Positions 11,160 through 23,133 are shown, counted from the first letter of the stretch. The stretch is 64,000 nucleotides of DNA from Bryoerythrophyllum caledonicum (GCA_963971425.1 OZ020526.1:6041976-6105975); one strand, 5' to 3'. Numbers and translations: made by a program. The notes: generated by a model not told the origin, from the sequence alone.

Positions 11160-12190
11160 CAAGGGTGGCCCTTAGGTATGTTAGTGTTAACTAAATTTGT
11201 AAAAGTAAAAGATAAAGTTAAGTCCCCATCTTCTTCCTCGGAAGTATCTCTCTGTTAACTTCCATCTGTAAGATTAGAAGAAGATCCTTTGGTTACATTC
11301 TCAAATTTAATATTGATCTTGGCACTTTTTAATAAGTGGAGTAGAAATTCCTCTCAAATGCTTTGGTCCTTTTGGAGATTAATGTGAACCAGGCCCAAGG
11401 CCTCATGCCTTGTATTTGCCTCCAAAAAAACAAATTCCATTTTTATCTAAACCCTAAACCCAAATGAAGGCTTGCTACTGGTCAAAAGCCCTAACTTTTG
11501 GTCAGAGCTACTGGGAGGTACCTAATAGGCTTAACATGGCTGACCACTTTGAAAATTCATAACTAATTTACATCTCATCAGAAAAATATGAAACCACGTG
11601 GCTTGAGATTGTAATTCTATTAGCTATGATTGAAAAATAAATGAATTATTATTTGGGTTCTCCTTATATGCACATTGCTTAATCTGTCAGTCATGGGGAT
11701 TCATCTTAACCTCTAAAGGACCATGTGTCAGAAATGGGCTTTTTGAAAGTTTGGTCAGGTTCTTATGGTGTCAATTTCCATTATTCTTCTTTGAAATTTT
11801 TACTTTAGAAGGGCATTGCTAAGACCTCAATGGGAGAACATTTTTTTTCTTCTAAATTTGACATTTGATGAAAAATTTATAGGTTTATGAATTTCAAATG
11901 GGGAAAGCGGGCACCTCGGGCACCTCCAAAAACTTTTGCTAGGACACTCTATTGAATGTGAGATTTTCAATACTTGCAAGTAATGTTATATCCCCTTCAT
12001 ATAGTCAAAGAAAAGTTTTTGTCTTTAGTGAGAAATAACATATTTACCCAAGTCAAACACTTTCACACATTGTCACTCATAATTTGTTGGGCAAGGTACC
12101 AAAGAAACTCCTACTTTTCCACCTAAAACTTACTAGAGATCTTCATATTTTTTACTTTTTATTTTTTCCACAACAAAATGTGGTGTAAAC
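11160..12190 (+). repeat. Repeat family A, left part (split by Copia-1)
   Basis: Non-coding sequence that recurs many times in this window. It matches 46560-47200 (+) at its left end and, reverse-complemented, 26880-27390. Key shared phrases are ATCTCTCTGTTAACTTCC-like (11245), GGGCACCTCCAAAAACTTTT (11926), and TGAGATTTTCAATACTTGCA (11960). It is cut at TGGTGTAAAC (12190) by the Copia LTR and resumes after 17413. Confidence 0.75.
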
Positions 12191-12560
12191 TGTTGGAAGC
12201 CACAGGAGACGTGGAGCTCAAGGGACCTGGAGGGCCACGTCAACAAAAAACCAATGATGTAGAAAATCGCCACTCAACGGAGGATCAAGAACTGTTAGTT
12301 GAGTTGTTAGTTTGTTATAGCCGTTTGATGCTTGGAGTCTGCTACATAGGGACACATGTTGATGTGCACACACCAAAAGCTTGACTGATGAGGCGCATGC
12401 TACTGTAGCAACACTGTGCACATGCAACCTACGTCCTTAGTATTGATGTACTGAGTATTTCAGCTAAAGTAAAGCAATACTGTTGAGTGGCAATCTTGTG
12501 TGTGTGTATTACTGTGAATTCAGCACTGTCGGGCCTTTGTTTGAACCTGTATTCTCAACA
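12191..12560 (+). repeat. Copia-1 5' LTR
   Basis: Starts TGTTGGAAGCCACAGGAG and ends CTCAACA. It pairs with 17050-17412 with scattered substitutions. It holds a TGTGTGTGTATTACTG tract near the end. Confidence 0.88.
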
Positions 12561-12674
12561 GGTTATCGGCCCACTACGTCACAACAGATAGAGTCAGTAC
12601 CGCAGTGCCGACTATTGAGTCAATAGAGTTGTCTGCACCGTTACAAAGATAGCGTTGTCTGCGCTACCACCATC

Positions 12675-13555
12675 ATGGGTACAGAAGATTTTATGGCCGA
12701 CCTTGGTGCCGGTCATGCACACGCACACACACCAGTGGTCGAAGAAGTAATGGATGACTACCGGAGTCAGTCTCAAGTACCGATCTCGTACCCTACTAGA
12801 CAGGAATCTGTGAGCCTTACTACGCACGTAGAGAAGCTTATAGGTGACAACTATGGTGTATGGAAGTTTCAAATGAGTGTAATGTTCCGTGCTAGGAAGT
12901 TGATGGGAGTTGTAGACGGTAGTCTGTCTTGGGAAGCTTACATTGACGAGAATGAGTGGGCAGATAAAGATGCGGTCTCTCAATCGATTATCATCTCAGC
13001 CGTGGACCCCAAGCTTTTGCATAGGCTGATGACGTGCAGAACTGCACATCACATGTGGCGCAGATTGAGTACTGTGCATGAACAAAACGCAACTGAGAAC
13101 ATTCAACTCTTACAGCAGCAGTTTTTTGATCTCAAGATGAAACCTAGCAGTTACGTGGTAGACGATATTAGTGCAGTAGAGCAGTTGGCAAACCAACTCA
13201 CAAACTGAGGAGAGCGTGTGAATGAGCAAGCGGTGATTTGTAAAGTGATTTGTTCACTACCACCGAGCTTTAGGTACCTTGCACTTGTTTGGGACAGTGT
13301 CCCACGTGACCAACAGACCATAGAAGCCTTGACGCTGAGGCTTCTTAAGGAAGAAGCACGAAATCGCATGCAAGATGAAGTTGATGGAGAGGGAGATAAA
13401 GCGTTTTCCTCTCATGGACAATCCTCTGGAAGTAGCCAGAAGCCTGTAACCCCGAGGAGAAGAAAAAGCGAGCAACCAAGATAGCTGAACTGAAGAAAAA
13501 GACGAAGTGCAACAAATGTGGCTGCAAGGGGCACTGGGAGAAGGACGCTGACTGC
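12675..13555 (+). pseudogene. Copia-1 gag with zinc knuckle (disrupted)
   Basis: The frame opens MGTEDFMADLGAGHAHAHTP. The copia Gag core follows, with the GDNYGVWKFQM motif and a helical stretch containing MTCRTAHHMWRRLSTVHEQN. A TGA at 13206-13208 interrupts it; the remainder (13218-13484) stays related and ends at a TAG near 13484. The CCHC knuckle CNKCGCKGHWEKDADC lies at 13508-13555 in a shifted frame, so at least one stop and one frameshift separate Gag parts. Gag would form the cytoplasmic virus-like particle. Confidence 0.85.
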
Positions 13556-13639
13556 CCCAAAAACAAGAAGGAAGGTGGGCATGCCAAGACCGAGAAGAAA
13601 CCATGCGCAAAGGCTGACACAAAGAGTGAAGCAAATGTT

Positions 13640-16600
13640 GTGACAAGCAATGACGCTGATGAAGACGACAGTTCTACATTCATGGTCCATACATGCGAAG
13701 ACAAAGATAGAGACACATGGTACATGGACAGAGGAGCAACAAAGCATATGACTCACCGTTTGGAGTGGTTTCAAACCTTCAATAAAGTAGTTGAAGGAAG
13801 GTGGCCAGTGATGATAGCTGATAACAGGCGCCTTTGGGTAAGAGCAACAAGCACAATACATATCCAATGCCTTATTGAAGGCAAATTGCTGGACATAAAA
13901 CTTGAACGAGTTTTGTTTGTGCCTAAACTGCGAAAGAATCTATTCTCAGTGGGGCAGGCTGCCGACCGTGGGTATGTCTCAACATACACAAGGAAAACCT
14001 GCTATCTGGCTACCATGAGCAGAAGCATGGTGATGACGGGAGCTCGTACGACAAAGCAATACAAACTGCAGCTACGAGTCAATCCCCCGGTAAATCATAC
14101 TAACCTAGTGATGACTGCCAATTCTGAGCCACAGCCTTCGCAGACACCACGACTAGCTCTCTGACATCAGAGATTTGGGCACGTAAACTATGCCCTAATC
14201 ATCTAGATGCACTCCCAAGCGAGGGTAGAAGGGTTGGAGCTTCCGAGCTACACCGTACCTCAGAGTCCATGCGAGGGATGTACAATAGGGAAGAGTACAC
14301 GCAAGCCTTTCCCAAAGAAGAGCAACATACCTTCGGCTGATAGGCTAGGCATTTTCCTCCACATAGATGTCTGTGGTCCTATGAATCAATCGTCAATCAG
14401 AGGTGCAAGGTATTTTATCCTGTTCAAAGACGATTGTTCTGGTTTTCGGATTGTTTTCTGTGTCAAGGAAAAATCTGATGTAACAGAATGTTTCAAAGCT
14501 TTGTGCCCATTAGTATCTATCCAGATTGGAAACAACGTCCAGAAGGTCAGGAGCGACCAAGGAGGGGAGTATCTCAACCAAGGTTTCAGCGTTTTTCTTG
14601 CTGCCAACAATATTGTGCATGAACTCACCAGTCCATACTCACCTTAGCAAAATGGAGTTGGAGAGAGGGAAAACCGTTCGTTGGTGGAGTGCATCCGCAC
14701 GATGCTGCATGCAAAAGGCTTGAGTCTTCGATGGTGGGGAGAGGCGGTTCAAACTGCAACATATCTCCTGAACCGATTGGAGTCGCGCACACGCTCTTAT
14801 CAGACCCCGTATGAACTGTGGACCGGCAGGCGACTGATGGTGGGACACCTTCAAGTGTTTGGGAGCGTCGCATTTGTTCATGTGCCAAAAGCTCACAGAA
14901 CAAAGTTGGAGCCAAAAGGCATCAAAACTCTCTTCGTCGGCTACTGCAGCAATACAAAGGCTTATCGATTATGGGACCCGAAGCGGCATCGCATTATTGT
15001 AAGTCGAGGCGTTATTTTTGATGAGTTCACCTCACCTACCGCACATGCACCAGACACGGTCTCTGGTCTCTTCTCTTTGCATACAGTTGGAGAACACGTA
15101 CTACAAGGGGGGCAGCTCGTCAACCTGGACCACATCAACCTGGACCAGAGGTAGAAGCACCACATAGAGGCCATGTTGGAAACCAAGACCAGTTAGCTAC
15201 GACCAGCGAATTAGAGGTCGAGGATTAGGAGGAAGTCACAGGTGAGTATCCCGAGGATGAAGAAAGTGACCCACCCCTTTCAACACGGCCTGCTCGCATA
15301 CAAGGCGCACCTGCCCGGTTCACATACTATTACGTGCCACGATATTTTGCTGGCGTAGCTAGCTCTTCATGCGTAGCCAGTTTGTCAAACGTGGCTAGTT
15401 CTTCTGGATTGACGTCCAAGATTCCAGACGATCCAGAAACATATCAAGAAGCCATGCGAAGTCCAAAAGCAAAGGAGTGGATGGAGGCCATGTAGGCCGA
15501 ATATGACTCTTTGATTAACTCAGGGACATGGAAGCTTGTGCAGCTTCCACAAGGGCGAAAGGCGGGTAAAGTGCAAATGGATCTATCGAGTCAAGACCAA
15601 TCTTGATGGGTCCATTTCGTAATACAAAGCAAGGCTTGTAGCGCAGGGTTGTACACAGACCAAAGGAGTGGATTACGACCAAACCTTCAGCCCAGTCGTC
15701 AAATATGACGCCATTAGAGCTGTACTTAGCATTGCCGCTTAGCAAGCCATGCACATGACGCAGTTCGATATTGAGACAACTTTCCTGAATGACCTCATTG
15801 ACACGGTGCTGTATATGCACCTACCACCAAGTTTCGAAGTCCAAGACTCAGATGGAAAACAACTGGTTTGCCTTGTGCTTCGTGGTTTATACGGCTTCAA
15901 GCAATCAGGGAGGATTTGGAACAAGACTTTCAATGATTTCCTGCTAGAATTCGAGCTTGAGCCAACACAAGCCGATCCATGTGTATGTATCATGAATGGC
16001 ACCCATCCTCATTGTTACCTTGTTCGTTGATGATGGCCTTGTCTGCAGCATCGCCCAAGAACGGCTGGACCAGTTGATGGCATACATGGAGCATCGTTTC
16101 TCCACCACAAGGACCTCCGCCGACTTGTACGTCAGCCTGCATATTCACCAAACAGCCAATCGGCGACTGATCTCTGTCAACCAATCTATATACCTCCGCC
16201 GAATCTTGCTTCGATTTGGTTTCGAAGGCTGCAAGATAACTTCCACCCCCGCTAACCCAAACACGCATTTGGACGACACTATTGATCCTCCCGAGGAAGT
16301 TTCTTTTGCTTACTCGGCCGCTGAGGGACGCCTTCTGTTTGCACAGACTCTCACACGACCGGATATCAGTTTTGCAGTAAGTCGGGTTGCCCAGTTTTCG
16401 GCCAATCCTCAACGACCTCATTTCTTAGCGGTCAGCCACATCTACAGATACCTGGCTGGTACGTTGAATTTATCACTGTGCTATGATGGGCAAGCAGGCT
16501 CCAACACCTTGTCTGCCTTCACCGATGTTGATTATGGAGGCGATGATACTGATAGGAAGAGCCGCTCCGGCACATTGTTGCTTCTTGATCGTGCACCTGT

Positions 16601-16985
16601 ATCTTGGAGCAGTCGTAAACAAACCTGCATCGCTACATCCACCACTGAGGCAGAATACGTCGCTGCCAGTTCCATTACTAAAGACGTGATCTGGTTTCAC
16701 AGATTATTGGAGAACCTTGGCTTTGCTCAACAGTCGCCTACAACCCTGTTCTCTGATAACCAGAGTGCTATCAGGCTCGTTCATAATCCAGAGTTCCATC
16801 GCCGCACTAAGCACATAGACATAGTTTAACACTTCATCAGAGAACATCAACAGCGCGGCGACATCAATGTTTCCTACGTTCCCATAGCAAATCAGCTCGC
16901 GGATCTCTTCACGAAGGCCTTGCCTTTTGACAGGTTTTGTTACCTCCGCACCGCCATCGGCCTCCTTCCCTGTCCAGATATTTAG
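13640..16985 (+). pseudogene. Copia-1 pol: protease, integrase, RT, RNase H (disrupted)
   Basis: Protease motif WYMDRGATKHMT (about 13717) replaces the usual D-S-G-A-T; the Ser is Arg. Integrase follows at about 14160-15050 with CEGCTIGKS, FLHIDVCGPM, VRSDQGGEYL and ENRSLVECIRTMLHAKGLSL; a TAG at about 14645 sits where Gln is expected before NGVGERE. Reverse transcriptase (about 15400-16150) has QFDIETTFLNDLID, LRGLYGFKQSGRIWNKTF and an FVDDGL catalytic box in place of YVDD. A TAG (about 15495) and frame changes near 15560 and 16010 interrupt it. RNase H (16470-16985) has FTDVDYGGDDTDRKSRSG and TEAEYVAAS, and ends LADLFTKALPFDRF just before the polypurine tract. Confidence 0.88.
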
Positions 16986-17049
16986 ACTTATCCACGTCTC
17001 ATGTGTTGTTCAGATTGCTTGCATAGGGAGCTCGTAGTCTGAGGGGAGG

Positions 17050-17412
17050 TGTTGGAAGCCACAGGAGGCGTGGAGCTCAAGGGACCTGGAGGGCTACGTC
17101 AACCGAAAACCAATGATGTAGAAAATTGCCACTCAATGGAGGATCAAGAACTGTTTGCTGAGTTGTTGATTTGTTATGGCCGTTTGATGCTTGGAGTCTG
17201 CTACATAGGGACACATGTTGATGTGCACACACCGAAAGCTTGACTGATGAGGCGCATGCTACTGTAGCAACACTGTGCACATGCAACCTACGTCCTTAGT
17301 ATTGATGTACTGTGTATTTCAGCTACAGTAAAGCAATACTGTTGAGTGGCAATCTTGTGTGTGTGTATTACTGTGAATTCAGCACTGTCGTGCCTTTGTC
17401 TGAACTTGTATT
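17050..17412 (+). repeat. Copia-1 3' LTR (end altered)
   Basis: Begins TGTTGGAAGCCACAGGAG right after the purine tract GAGGGGAGG. It matches the 5' LTR up to TGTATT at 17412. The final seven bases (CTCAACA in the 5' LTR) are replaced by TGGATTATCAATCTAAAAC, which is also found again at 17450-17470 in the flank, suggesting a small rearrangement after insertion. Confidence 0.82.
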
Positions 17413-18235
17413 TGGATTATCAATCTAAAACTATCTTCTCACTAACCATTTGGATTATCAATCTAAAACATATTATGTTCACACAAAATTAAAGCGTGGA
17501 TTGACAGATTTTGTACCTCCATTTCTTGTGCAATTGTTTTGAATATGCTGCACTCCTCTTCTACCACTGAAAATTGGTGTGTAAGGAACTTATATTATGC
17601 TTGACCACATGGTAATGGATTTAGACCTTGTGATGTCAAAAATTTGACAGCAGCTTGAAGTGGATTGCAGACTTTGACTTAACCATTTTCATGACTTAAA
17701 ACACTATAATCATTCAATCTATGCACTCAAAATTTATGAAATTTTGTAAGTATGTTACTTAATAAGTCTTAATTGAGATCCTACGGTCAAAACTAGAAAT
17801 GAAAGTCTTTGTTTCCTTATTTATTCATTGCACTAGAATCCAACAATCTTGAAGTGTTTTTGGTTTAATACTGTCATGGTACCCTAGGGATTCAACATCA
17901 GAAGGCACCACCAGTGGCCACAATAATCTACATGCATAGTCTTTCTTTTATGTGAATATGATAAGGTTTAGATATAGAAATGACCTCCAAATGAAAGATG
18001 TAAGCTGCAAAATCTAAACTTCAATACATTTTTGTATTCTATAGATTGAAATACGTGTGTACATGTATGGTGCGAGACTGATGTTAAAGGGCTAACCAAA
18101 TGAGAAATTAATAATAAAGATCATTTAGACAAACAAACTTAATAATAAACAAGATCATCTTAACTTATATGAAATGATGTGATAAAACGTTTGTGAATTT
18201 TAACCATACAGGTTATGAAATATAATTGCGGTCAA
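17413..18235 (+). repeat. Repeat family A, right part
   Basis: Continuation of the repeat split by Copia-1. It shares CTAAAACATATTATGTTCAC with the complement of 26840-26860, TATGCTGCACTCCTCTTCTA with 25676-25700, and CACCAGTGGCCACAATAATC with 47240-47260. A tail (TGACCTCCAAATGAAAGATG) recurs at 47310 and 51505. No ORF of note. Confidence 0.75.
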
Positions 18236-18540
18236 GTGAAAACATTTGCCCCACAAGGAAACACTTGGTCCTTTAAAGATTCAATACTTCATGCGAGGAA
18301 TTCAACACATGAATTTTTATCCTTCAACACAGTATTGTTATTCTTATTACTTGCATCTAGATACAAATAACAACAAAGAAAATCAGATTAGAGCAGCTTA
18401 TCTTAGCATGGCAATTGTTCATTATGTCAATAAACTCAAATAGATAAGCAAACACCTTCACATTCGCCCGCCTTAGCCACGTGAAGTTAGGGACTTTTTC
18501 AACTCCTTTCGATGGTTTAATTTGTTTTCAATTCTATCAG

Positions 18541-19084
18541 CAACACTATCCAGATAATTCCTACAAGTTTCTCAATTTGAATGGCGTGAACATTGTTAAT
18601 TTCTTGGCTCGTGTTGTGGATCCATGGTCTTCAGAAATGAGGCAGGTGCATCAGAAGATCATGGTTTGGGAGATAATGAGTGAGCATGAAGGGGACGTAA
18701 GTTTTCTAGCATGATGAACTAGTGCTAACATACACTCCGATGTCTTTATTCGAACGTAAAGTGTCTTAAACGAGAACTTGTAAGTTATTTGTTCCTGCTT
18801 CATGTTCTTGATCACATCTGGTTACGACTGAGCAGATCATGGATTATGATGTGCTTGTTTTTGAGCTATTCAGTTCAGTGACCACATCGCACACTTGTCT
18901 TGAAGGTACACAATCAAGTTTGGAAATAAATGTGTTTTTATTGATGTAAAGCATATCCATGTGATAGCTGCAGAAATGCTATAAAGTTTGGCTGCTAAGT
19001 AGTTCAGAGAAGCCTTTCAATTGACTTACAGGGATGTTATTCTATGATCCTTTATGTACAGAAGGTGGAGACAGAAGGTTTTAA
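18541..19084 (+). pseudogene. Tail of an unidentified gene, three exons (copy 1)
   Basis: Three exons join in frame: 18541-18696 (52 codons, starting QHYPDNSYKFLNLNGVN, containing FLARVVDPWSSEMRQ), 18836-18905 (IMDYDVLVFELFSSV) and 19032-19084 (MLFYDPLCTEGGDRRF then TAA). Splice sites are good (TCTATCAG/CAAC, GGGGAC/GTAAGT, GAGCAG/ATC, GAAG/GTAC, TTACAG/GG). Exons 2 and 3 and the introns recur reverse-complemented at 45250-45840, and part of exon 1 recurs in the array at about 40165-40370. Upstream DNA is repeat family A, so the 5' part of the gene is missing and this is probably a fragment. I do not recognise the family. Confidence 0.55.
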
Positions 19085-19092
19085 CCACATGA

Positions 19093-19158
19093 ATTTCCCC
19101 ACTTCCGCAGTTGAGTGGACGGTGTGCTCGAGCTGCGGAAGAGCGGAAGTGGGGAAAT
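19093..19158. repeat. Perfect 16-bp inverted repeat (hairpin)
   Basis: ATTTCCCCACTTCCGC (19093-19108) and its exact complement GCGGAAGTGGGGAAAT (19143-19158) flank a 34-bp loop that itself holds a nested TCCGCAG / CTGCGGA pair. The related copy near 45010-45050 has only one arm (CTCACTTCCGCAG), so the hairpin arose in this copy. It lies just past the gene-tail stop codon. Confidence 0.8.
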
Positions 19159-19442
19159 GGTGCAACTCTCATCCCTCTTGATAAAAGATTATTGTCTGTA
19201 AGGCGATCCGGGACAGTTCCATTTCCACCATCTTTCCCATCAGATCTCTAGAAGACTAGGTCAGACCTCTACCAACTTTTCTTGATCAGTATCACATCTG
19301 CAGAGCTAGTATCTCTCGTTAGGAGAGATTCATCGAGCTAGCACCTACGACGTAAGATCCCTACCATCTACCCTTTACACCTTGTTACAACTCAAAAACG
19401 CTGCAGCGTTTGCCGAGGTTGAGTGGTGGTGAGGGAGGCAAC

Positions 19443-20111
19443 TCATCCGCAGATACTGAGTGTGGAGCGCAGGCTCGAAGGAGGCAGCAGGCAACAGTTT
19501 TCAGCACTGAGGCAGCACGATTCGTCGCACGTCACCAGGCAGCGGAAGCCCTTGCAGCACATTTTCTCATAGACTTGGTCGCCGAGCGCCTTCCCGGGGC
19601 TCACAATCACGTCACAAGTCAACCCCGTCCTCTTTCTCTGCGCCAGGAACAAGCTGGTGTAAATCTCCCCTTGAATGTACAATCGGAGCGCCACCCTGCC
19701 CGTCTCGTTCAGGTCTCTCCTCACCAGCGGCCCCAAGGTGGCCCCCATGGGCAGGAGCGTGGTGCGTTGCACGGAGAGCACCTCCCTGGTGGAGGATCGG
19801 CCGGGGTGGAAGGGCGGCACGCCGCTGGAGCCGATGCGGAGGCCCACGTGCGAGGTGTGGACCTCGTACGAGTGCTGCTCGATGCGGCGGATGCTGCTGA
19901 AGTGACGCGCTTGGATGAGGACGTCCATATCGTACGTGAGGAGCGAGTCGGGGGTCACGTTGAAGGCGCGAATGCGCACGTCTTGGAGGTCGAACTGCGG
20001 GTACCAAACGGCGTAGTGGATGGCGCCGACGATGGAGAAGAACGTCCAGAAGCCGAAGAAGGAGCAGATTACCAGCCAGCACCACCCGCACACGGCCTGG
20101 GATGAGGCCAT
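19443..20111 (-). CDS. NDR1/HIN1-like (NHL, LEA-2 superfamily) membrane protein
   Basis: A single-exon 222-codon gene. Residues 1-11 are cytosolic, then a transmembrane helix at about 12-35 (CWLVICSFFGFWTFFSIVGA), then an extracellular LEA-2/WHy-type beta domain: FDLQDVRIRAFNVTPDSLL, a middle with the GRSSTREVLSVQ linker, and VALRLYIQGEI followed by LTCDVIVSP. This layout is that of plant NHL proteins, anchored in the plasma membrane and often linked to defence or wall contact. The C-terminal extension is unusually rich in Cys (MCCKGFRCLVTCDESCCLS). The start is the first ATG, right before the hydrophobic segment. The antisense frame over it is an artefact of high GC. Confidence 0.82.
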   Translation of the reverse strand: MASSQAVCGWCWLVICSFFGFWTFFSIVGAIHYAVWYPQFDLQDVRIRAFNVTPDSLLTYDMDVLIQARHFSSIRRIEQHSYEVHTSHVGLRIGSSGVPPFHPGRSSTREVLSVQRTTLLPMGATLGPLVRRDLNETGRVALRLYIQGEIYTSLFLAQRKRTGLTCDVIVSPGKALGDQVYEKMCCKGFRCLVTCDESCCLSAENCCLLPPSSLRSTLSICG

Positions 20112-20813
20112 TTGGAATCTAGATCACCGTTCTCTCTTCTCTGAGTCGAGTGCCCACCACGTCAAGGATCACCACTTCAACCTGTCAACAGAAAACCTCT
20201 GCCCACTTCAACCCTCACCCTTCCCCACGTCAAGGATTCTTCGCTGTTTCAATCTCGTCACAGAAAACCTCTGACCTCTACAACCTCGAGATCACCCGTC
20301 CCCGAGTCAAGTATTCTTCACGAACAACACCGTTGCATCCAACCTCCACCGTCCTGCTCCTCGGCAGCAAACTCCAGAAATGACCACTAGATCACTAATC
20401 AAGAACCTCACGAACCATAAGTCTTCCACGTCGAAAGTCCTGGACCCATATGACTAACCTCACAGCACCTCACGAATTGGAGTTACTGCAGGCCAGACAT
20501 CATGTGACTTCCTCGAGCTGCGAGACACAGTTGGCCCACGTTGTGTGAACGAACGTGTATATATGTTGTGTGAACGAACGTGTTTGTGTGGTACTGGTCG
20601 CTTTTGTTTGTCTGCAGGACTTAGTCGGCTGAGGCTGTATTGTCGCGAAGTTCCGTGAGTGTTACCGCCGCAGGTTCGTGGTGGTGCCCAGCTCTTGTCT
20701 TCGGCAGTCGGCAGCGTCAAGTTCACGTTCGGAGCTCACTTCCCCGCAGAAATCTAGTATCCAACGTCGACAGAAAGAACCGTTCCCCGAAGTGGCCGTC
20801 ACGTCAACCCTTT
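20112..20813. other. Upstream region of the NHL-like gene
   Basis: No further gene is recognised. A short duplicated phrase TTGTGTGAACGAACGTGT occurs twice at about 20538-20585. A pair of related CTCACGTCAAGGAT blocks lies near 20160 and 20228. The promoter of the minus-strand gene should be here, but no convincing TATA box was seen. Confidence 0.4.
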
Positions 20814-21010
20814 TGTTGAGATATCCTAGGGTTACACCTGGGTTTCTCCGCCTAGTTAACTCGTAGTTAAGTTAACTCCTAGTTAAGTCTTGGCAACTTC
20901 CTCTTCTACTTTTAGCATGTATCACCAGACGAGTATGTAAACAATCTCGTACCTCTGGTATGGACACTTCTTCTACTTCTCTTTCATCTCGCTTGCTCTT
21001 CATCACAATA
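20814..21010 (+). repeat. Copia-2 5' LTR
   Basis: About 197 bp with two tandem TTAACTCGTAGTTAAG-type motifs at 20858-20888, matching 23134-23337. Confidence 0.88.
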
Positions 21011-21166
21011 CATTATCAGCACGAGCCTCTAGACCTCCAAATATATTTCATTTCATTTTACTTTTATTTATTTATTTTGCTCATCTTGTTTTCATCATTC
21101 TTTTGCATTTCACTCTCCATTTTTTCTTTTTCTTTTTCTTTTTGTGCATGTTATTTGTGCACACTG

Positions 21167-22925
21167 ATGGCTCTTCCACTGAAGTCACCTAGGGAAACAC
21201 GCGTGCAACTGCTCCTGTTTGACGCCCTAGAACCTGATGGGAGCAATTATCTTGAGTGGAGTAATGATGCGAAGGCTTTCTTATGTGCGGAAGAAGTGGA
21301 CTGTGCTCTAGATCGCGAGACCATCGAAAAGCTATTGACACCGCGCCGATGGCAAGCCCTCCTCATCTTACGCCGCCACATCGACGTCTCACTGCGACAA
21401 CAATAGATACAGACGGACAACCCGGCGGATTTATGGCGGCAGCTCTGAGATCGCTTTCACCACAAATAGTTATTGCTAAAGAATGCAGATGCTAGACGAG
21501 CTTGGGAGGTACACATCGCCGAGACATCCACCCGAACGTCACAACGGGATCGAAAACGGCCGCCACGACGAAATTTCTCGCGTGAAGCCAACAAACCTCC
21601 CGATAAGCCTCACTCATCTCATAGACGTGAGCCTACTCATACTAGTCGACAAACATGTCATAGATGCGATAAATCAGGTCATTACAAAAAGGAATGTCGG
21701 GCGTCACACTACCTCGATCAGATTTATCAGGATCTTCAATCATTAAAGAAAGGTTCACGCGAGACGCACACCCTAGACGCCCCGTCATTTCCTGATGTAG
21801 AACCCGAAAATTTTATTGTGGACAATCATAAGGTCGTGTTCCCGGCAGATGTCGCACTGCTCAAAGGTGCGTCCACCCATACGATTTTACGTAATGCGAA
21901 ATATTTCGATTTCTCAGGCTGCGTAGCCACCTGGAAAATGTGTGACCTAGTCATCATTGCCGGAAGTCGGAGTTTTAGATTCCGAGAGGGCCAGGCGTCT
22001 CTGATACTGCCTGGAGGACTCCCCCTCCCGTGCCGAAAGGCAATGTATGCACCGACAACACCTTGTAGCCCGATCAGCTACCAAGATTTGCGTGCAAATG
22101 GGATCCACGTCTCTACTACGGTGGAGAATGCTGAAGAGGTTTTGGCGCTCAGGCAAGGCTGTAGTTTCCTTGCCACTACGAAAGCAGAAGCCAACGGCCT
22201 ATATGAGATTGCGATAAGACCTCAAAAAGGACCCGCAATAAGCCACTTCTCCACACCTCGTGGAGTTGCTAAAGAGACCGAAAAGTTCCCACATGGAAGT
22301 GATATTCCTAGGGCTAAAGGTCTACAAGGTAGCAACCTTTTAGGCTCTGCTTTTCTGGTCTCCTCCCCGGCCAAGGTCGGAATATGGCATCATCGCATGG
22401 GGAATCCGGGTACCACGATGTTCCGCCGCATGCTACCATTGCTTGCAAGTCACAATCTATGTCCGGGTGATGCCGACAAGGTGGGGAGCTGCGCCGCCTG
22501 CTCTCAAGGGAAGCTGATCAAGCAACCTTCACGGTAGAAACTTCCAACTGAGCTTCCCCAGGTGCTTCAGCGTCTTCAAGGTGATGTATGCGGTTGTATG
22601 AACCCACCCTCAGGTCCTTTTTGCTATTTCCTTGTTTTGATAGATGTTTTTAATATGGACCAGGCCAATCTTCTTGCAGCGCCAATGATCGGACGAAGCA
22701 AGACAACTGAAGATCCGTACCGTCCTTACGAGGAGGAGAAGGAGTTAACGGAAAAAACCAAGTACCTCGCAGCGGTCGGAGCCTTACTTTATCTTTCCAC
22801 TTACACAAGAGTAGATGTATCATTTGCTACAAGTGTGTTGGCGAGACACAGTCAGAAATCGACAGCGCAACATTGGAACGGGGTGAAACATCTATTCAGA
22901 TACTTACGAGGGACATAAGACTTTG
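21167..22925 (+). pseudogene. Copia-2 gag and fused pol remnant
   Basis: Gag opens MALPLKSPRETRVQLLLFDA at 21167 and holds DGSNYLEWSNDAKAFL; it shifts frame near 21400. A CCHC knuckle CHRCDKSGHYKKEC is at about 21656-21697. The 21473-22537 frame runs on through a protease-like area to the pre-integrase motif IWHHRMGNPGTTMFRRM and CAACSQGKL. After a stop, 22562-22918 encodes the start of integrase (CYFLVLIDVF) joined in frame at about 22650-22660 to the end of reverse transcriptase (YLAAVGALLYLSTYTRVDVS and HLFRYLRGT). Integrase core, the RT catalytic boxes and most of RNase H are deleted. The product could at best supply Gag. Confidence 0.85.
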
Positions 22926-23133
22926 GACTTCTTTATACGAAGGGCGGAACACCTGAGATGATTGGATATGCCGATTCAGGATTCAAGGAATTGATGAAGA
23001 AAGCGGGAATGCGACCCCTGCATGATTTTATTTCTTGAACAAGTTACACTCTTTTTCTCCCTTGGAATTTTTCCTTCATAAGGTTTTCCCCGAGGTCAGT
23101 TTTTTAATGAAGTAACCCTGGATCGAAGAGGAG

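Larger units (their letters stand above)
12191..17412 (+). mobile_element. Copia-1, near full-length Ty1/copia LTR retrotransposon
   Basis: A 5.2-kb element with direct LTRs (12191-12560 and 17050-17412), a polypurine tract at 17041-17049, and in order Gag, zinc knuckle, protease, integrase, reverse transcriptase and RNase H. That order is diagnostic of Ty1/copia. The pol frame is broken by several stops and shifts, so this copy is not autonomous. A primer-binding site may follow the 5' LTR (GGTTATCGGCCCAC at 12561). The host sequence is repeat family A, which can be read across the insertion. Clean 5-bp target duplications are not visible because the 3' LTR end differs from the 5' LTR end. 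Confidence 0.92.

Noticed and set aside
13257..13867. Cys/Phe-rich minus-strand ORFs
   Set aside because: Antisense to Copia-1 gag and protease.
19410..20105. 231-codon plus-strand ORF
   Set aside because: Antisense of the NHL/LEA-2 gene with low-complexity composition.
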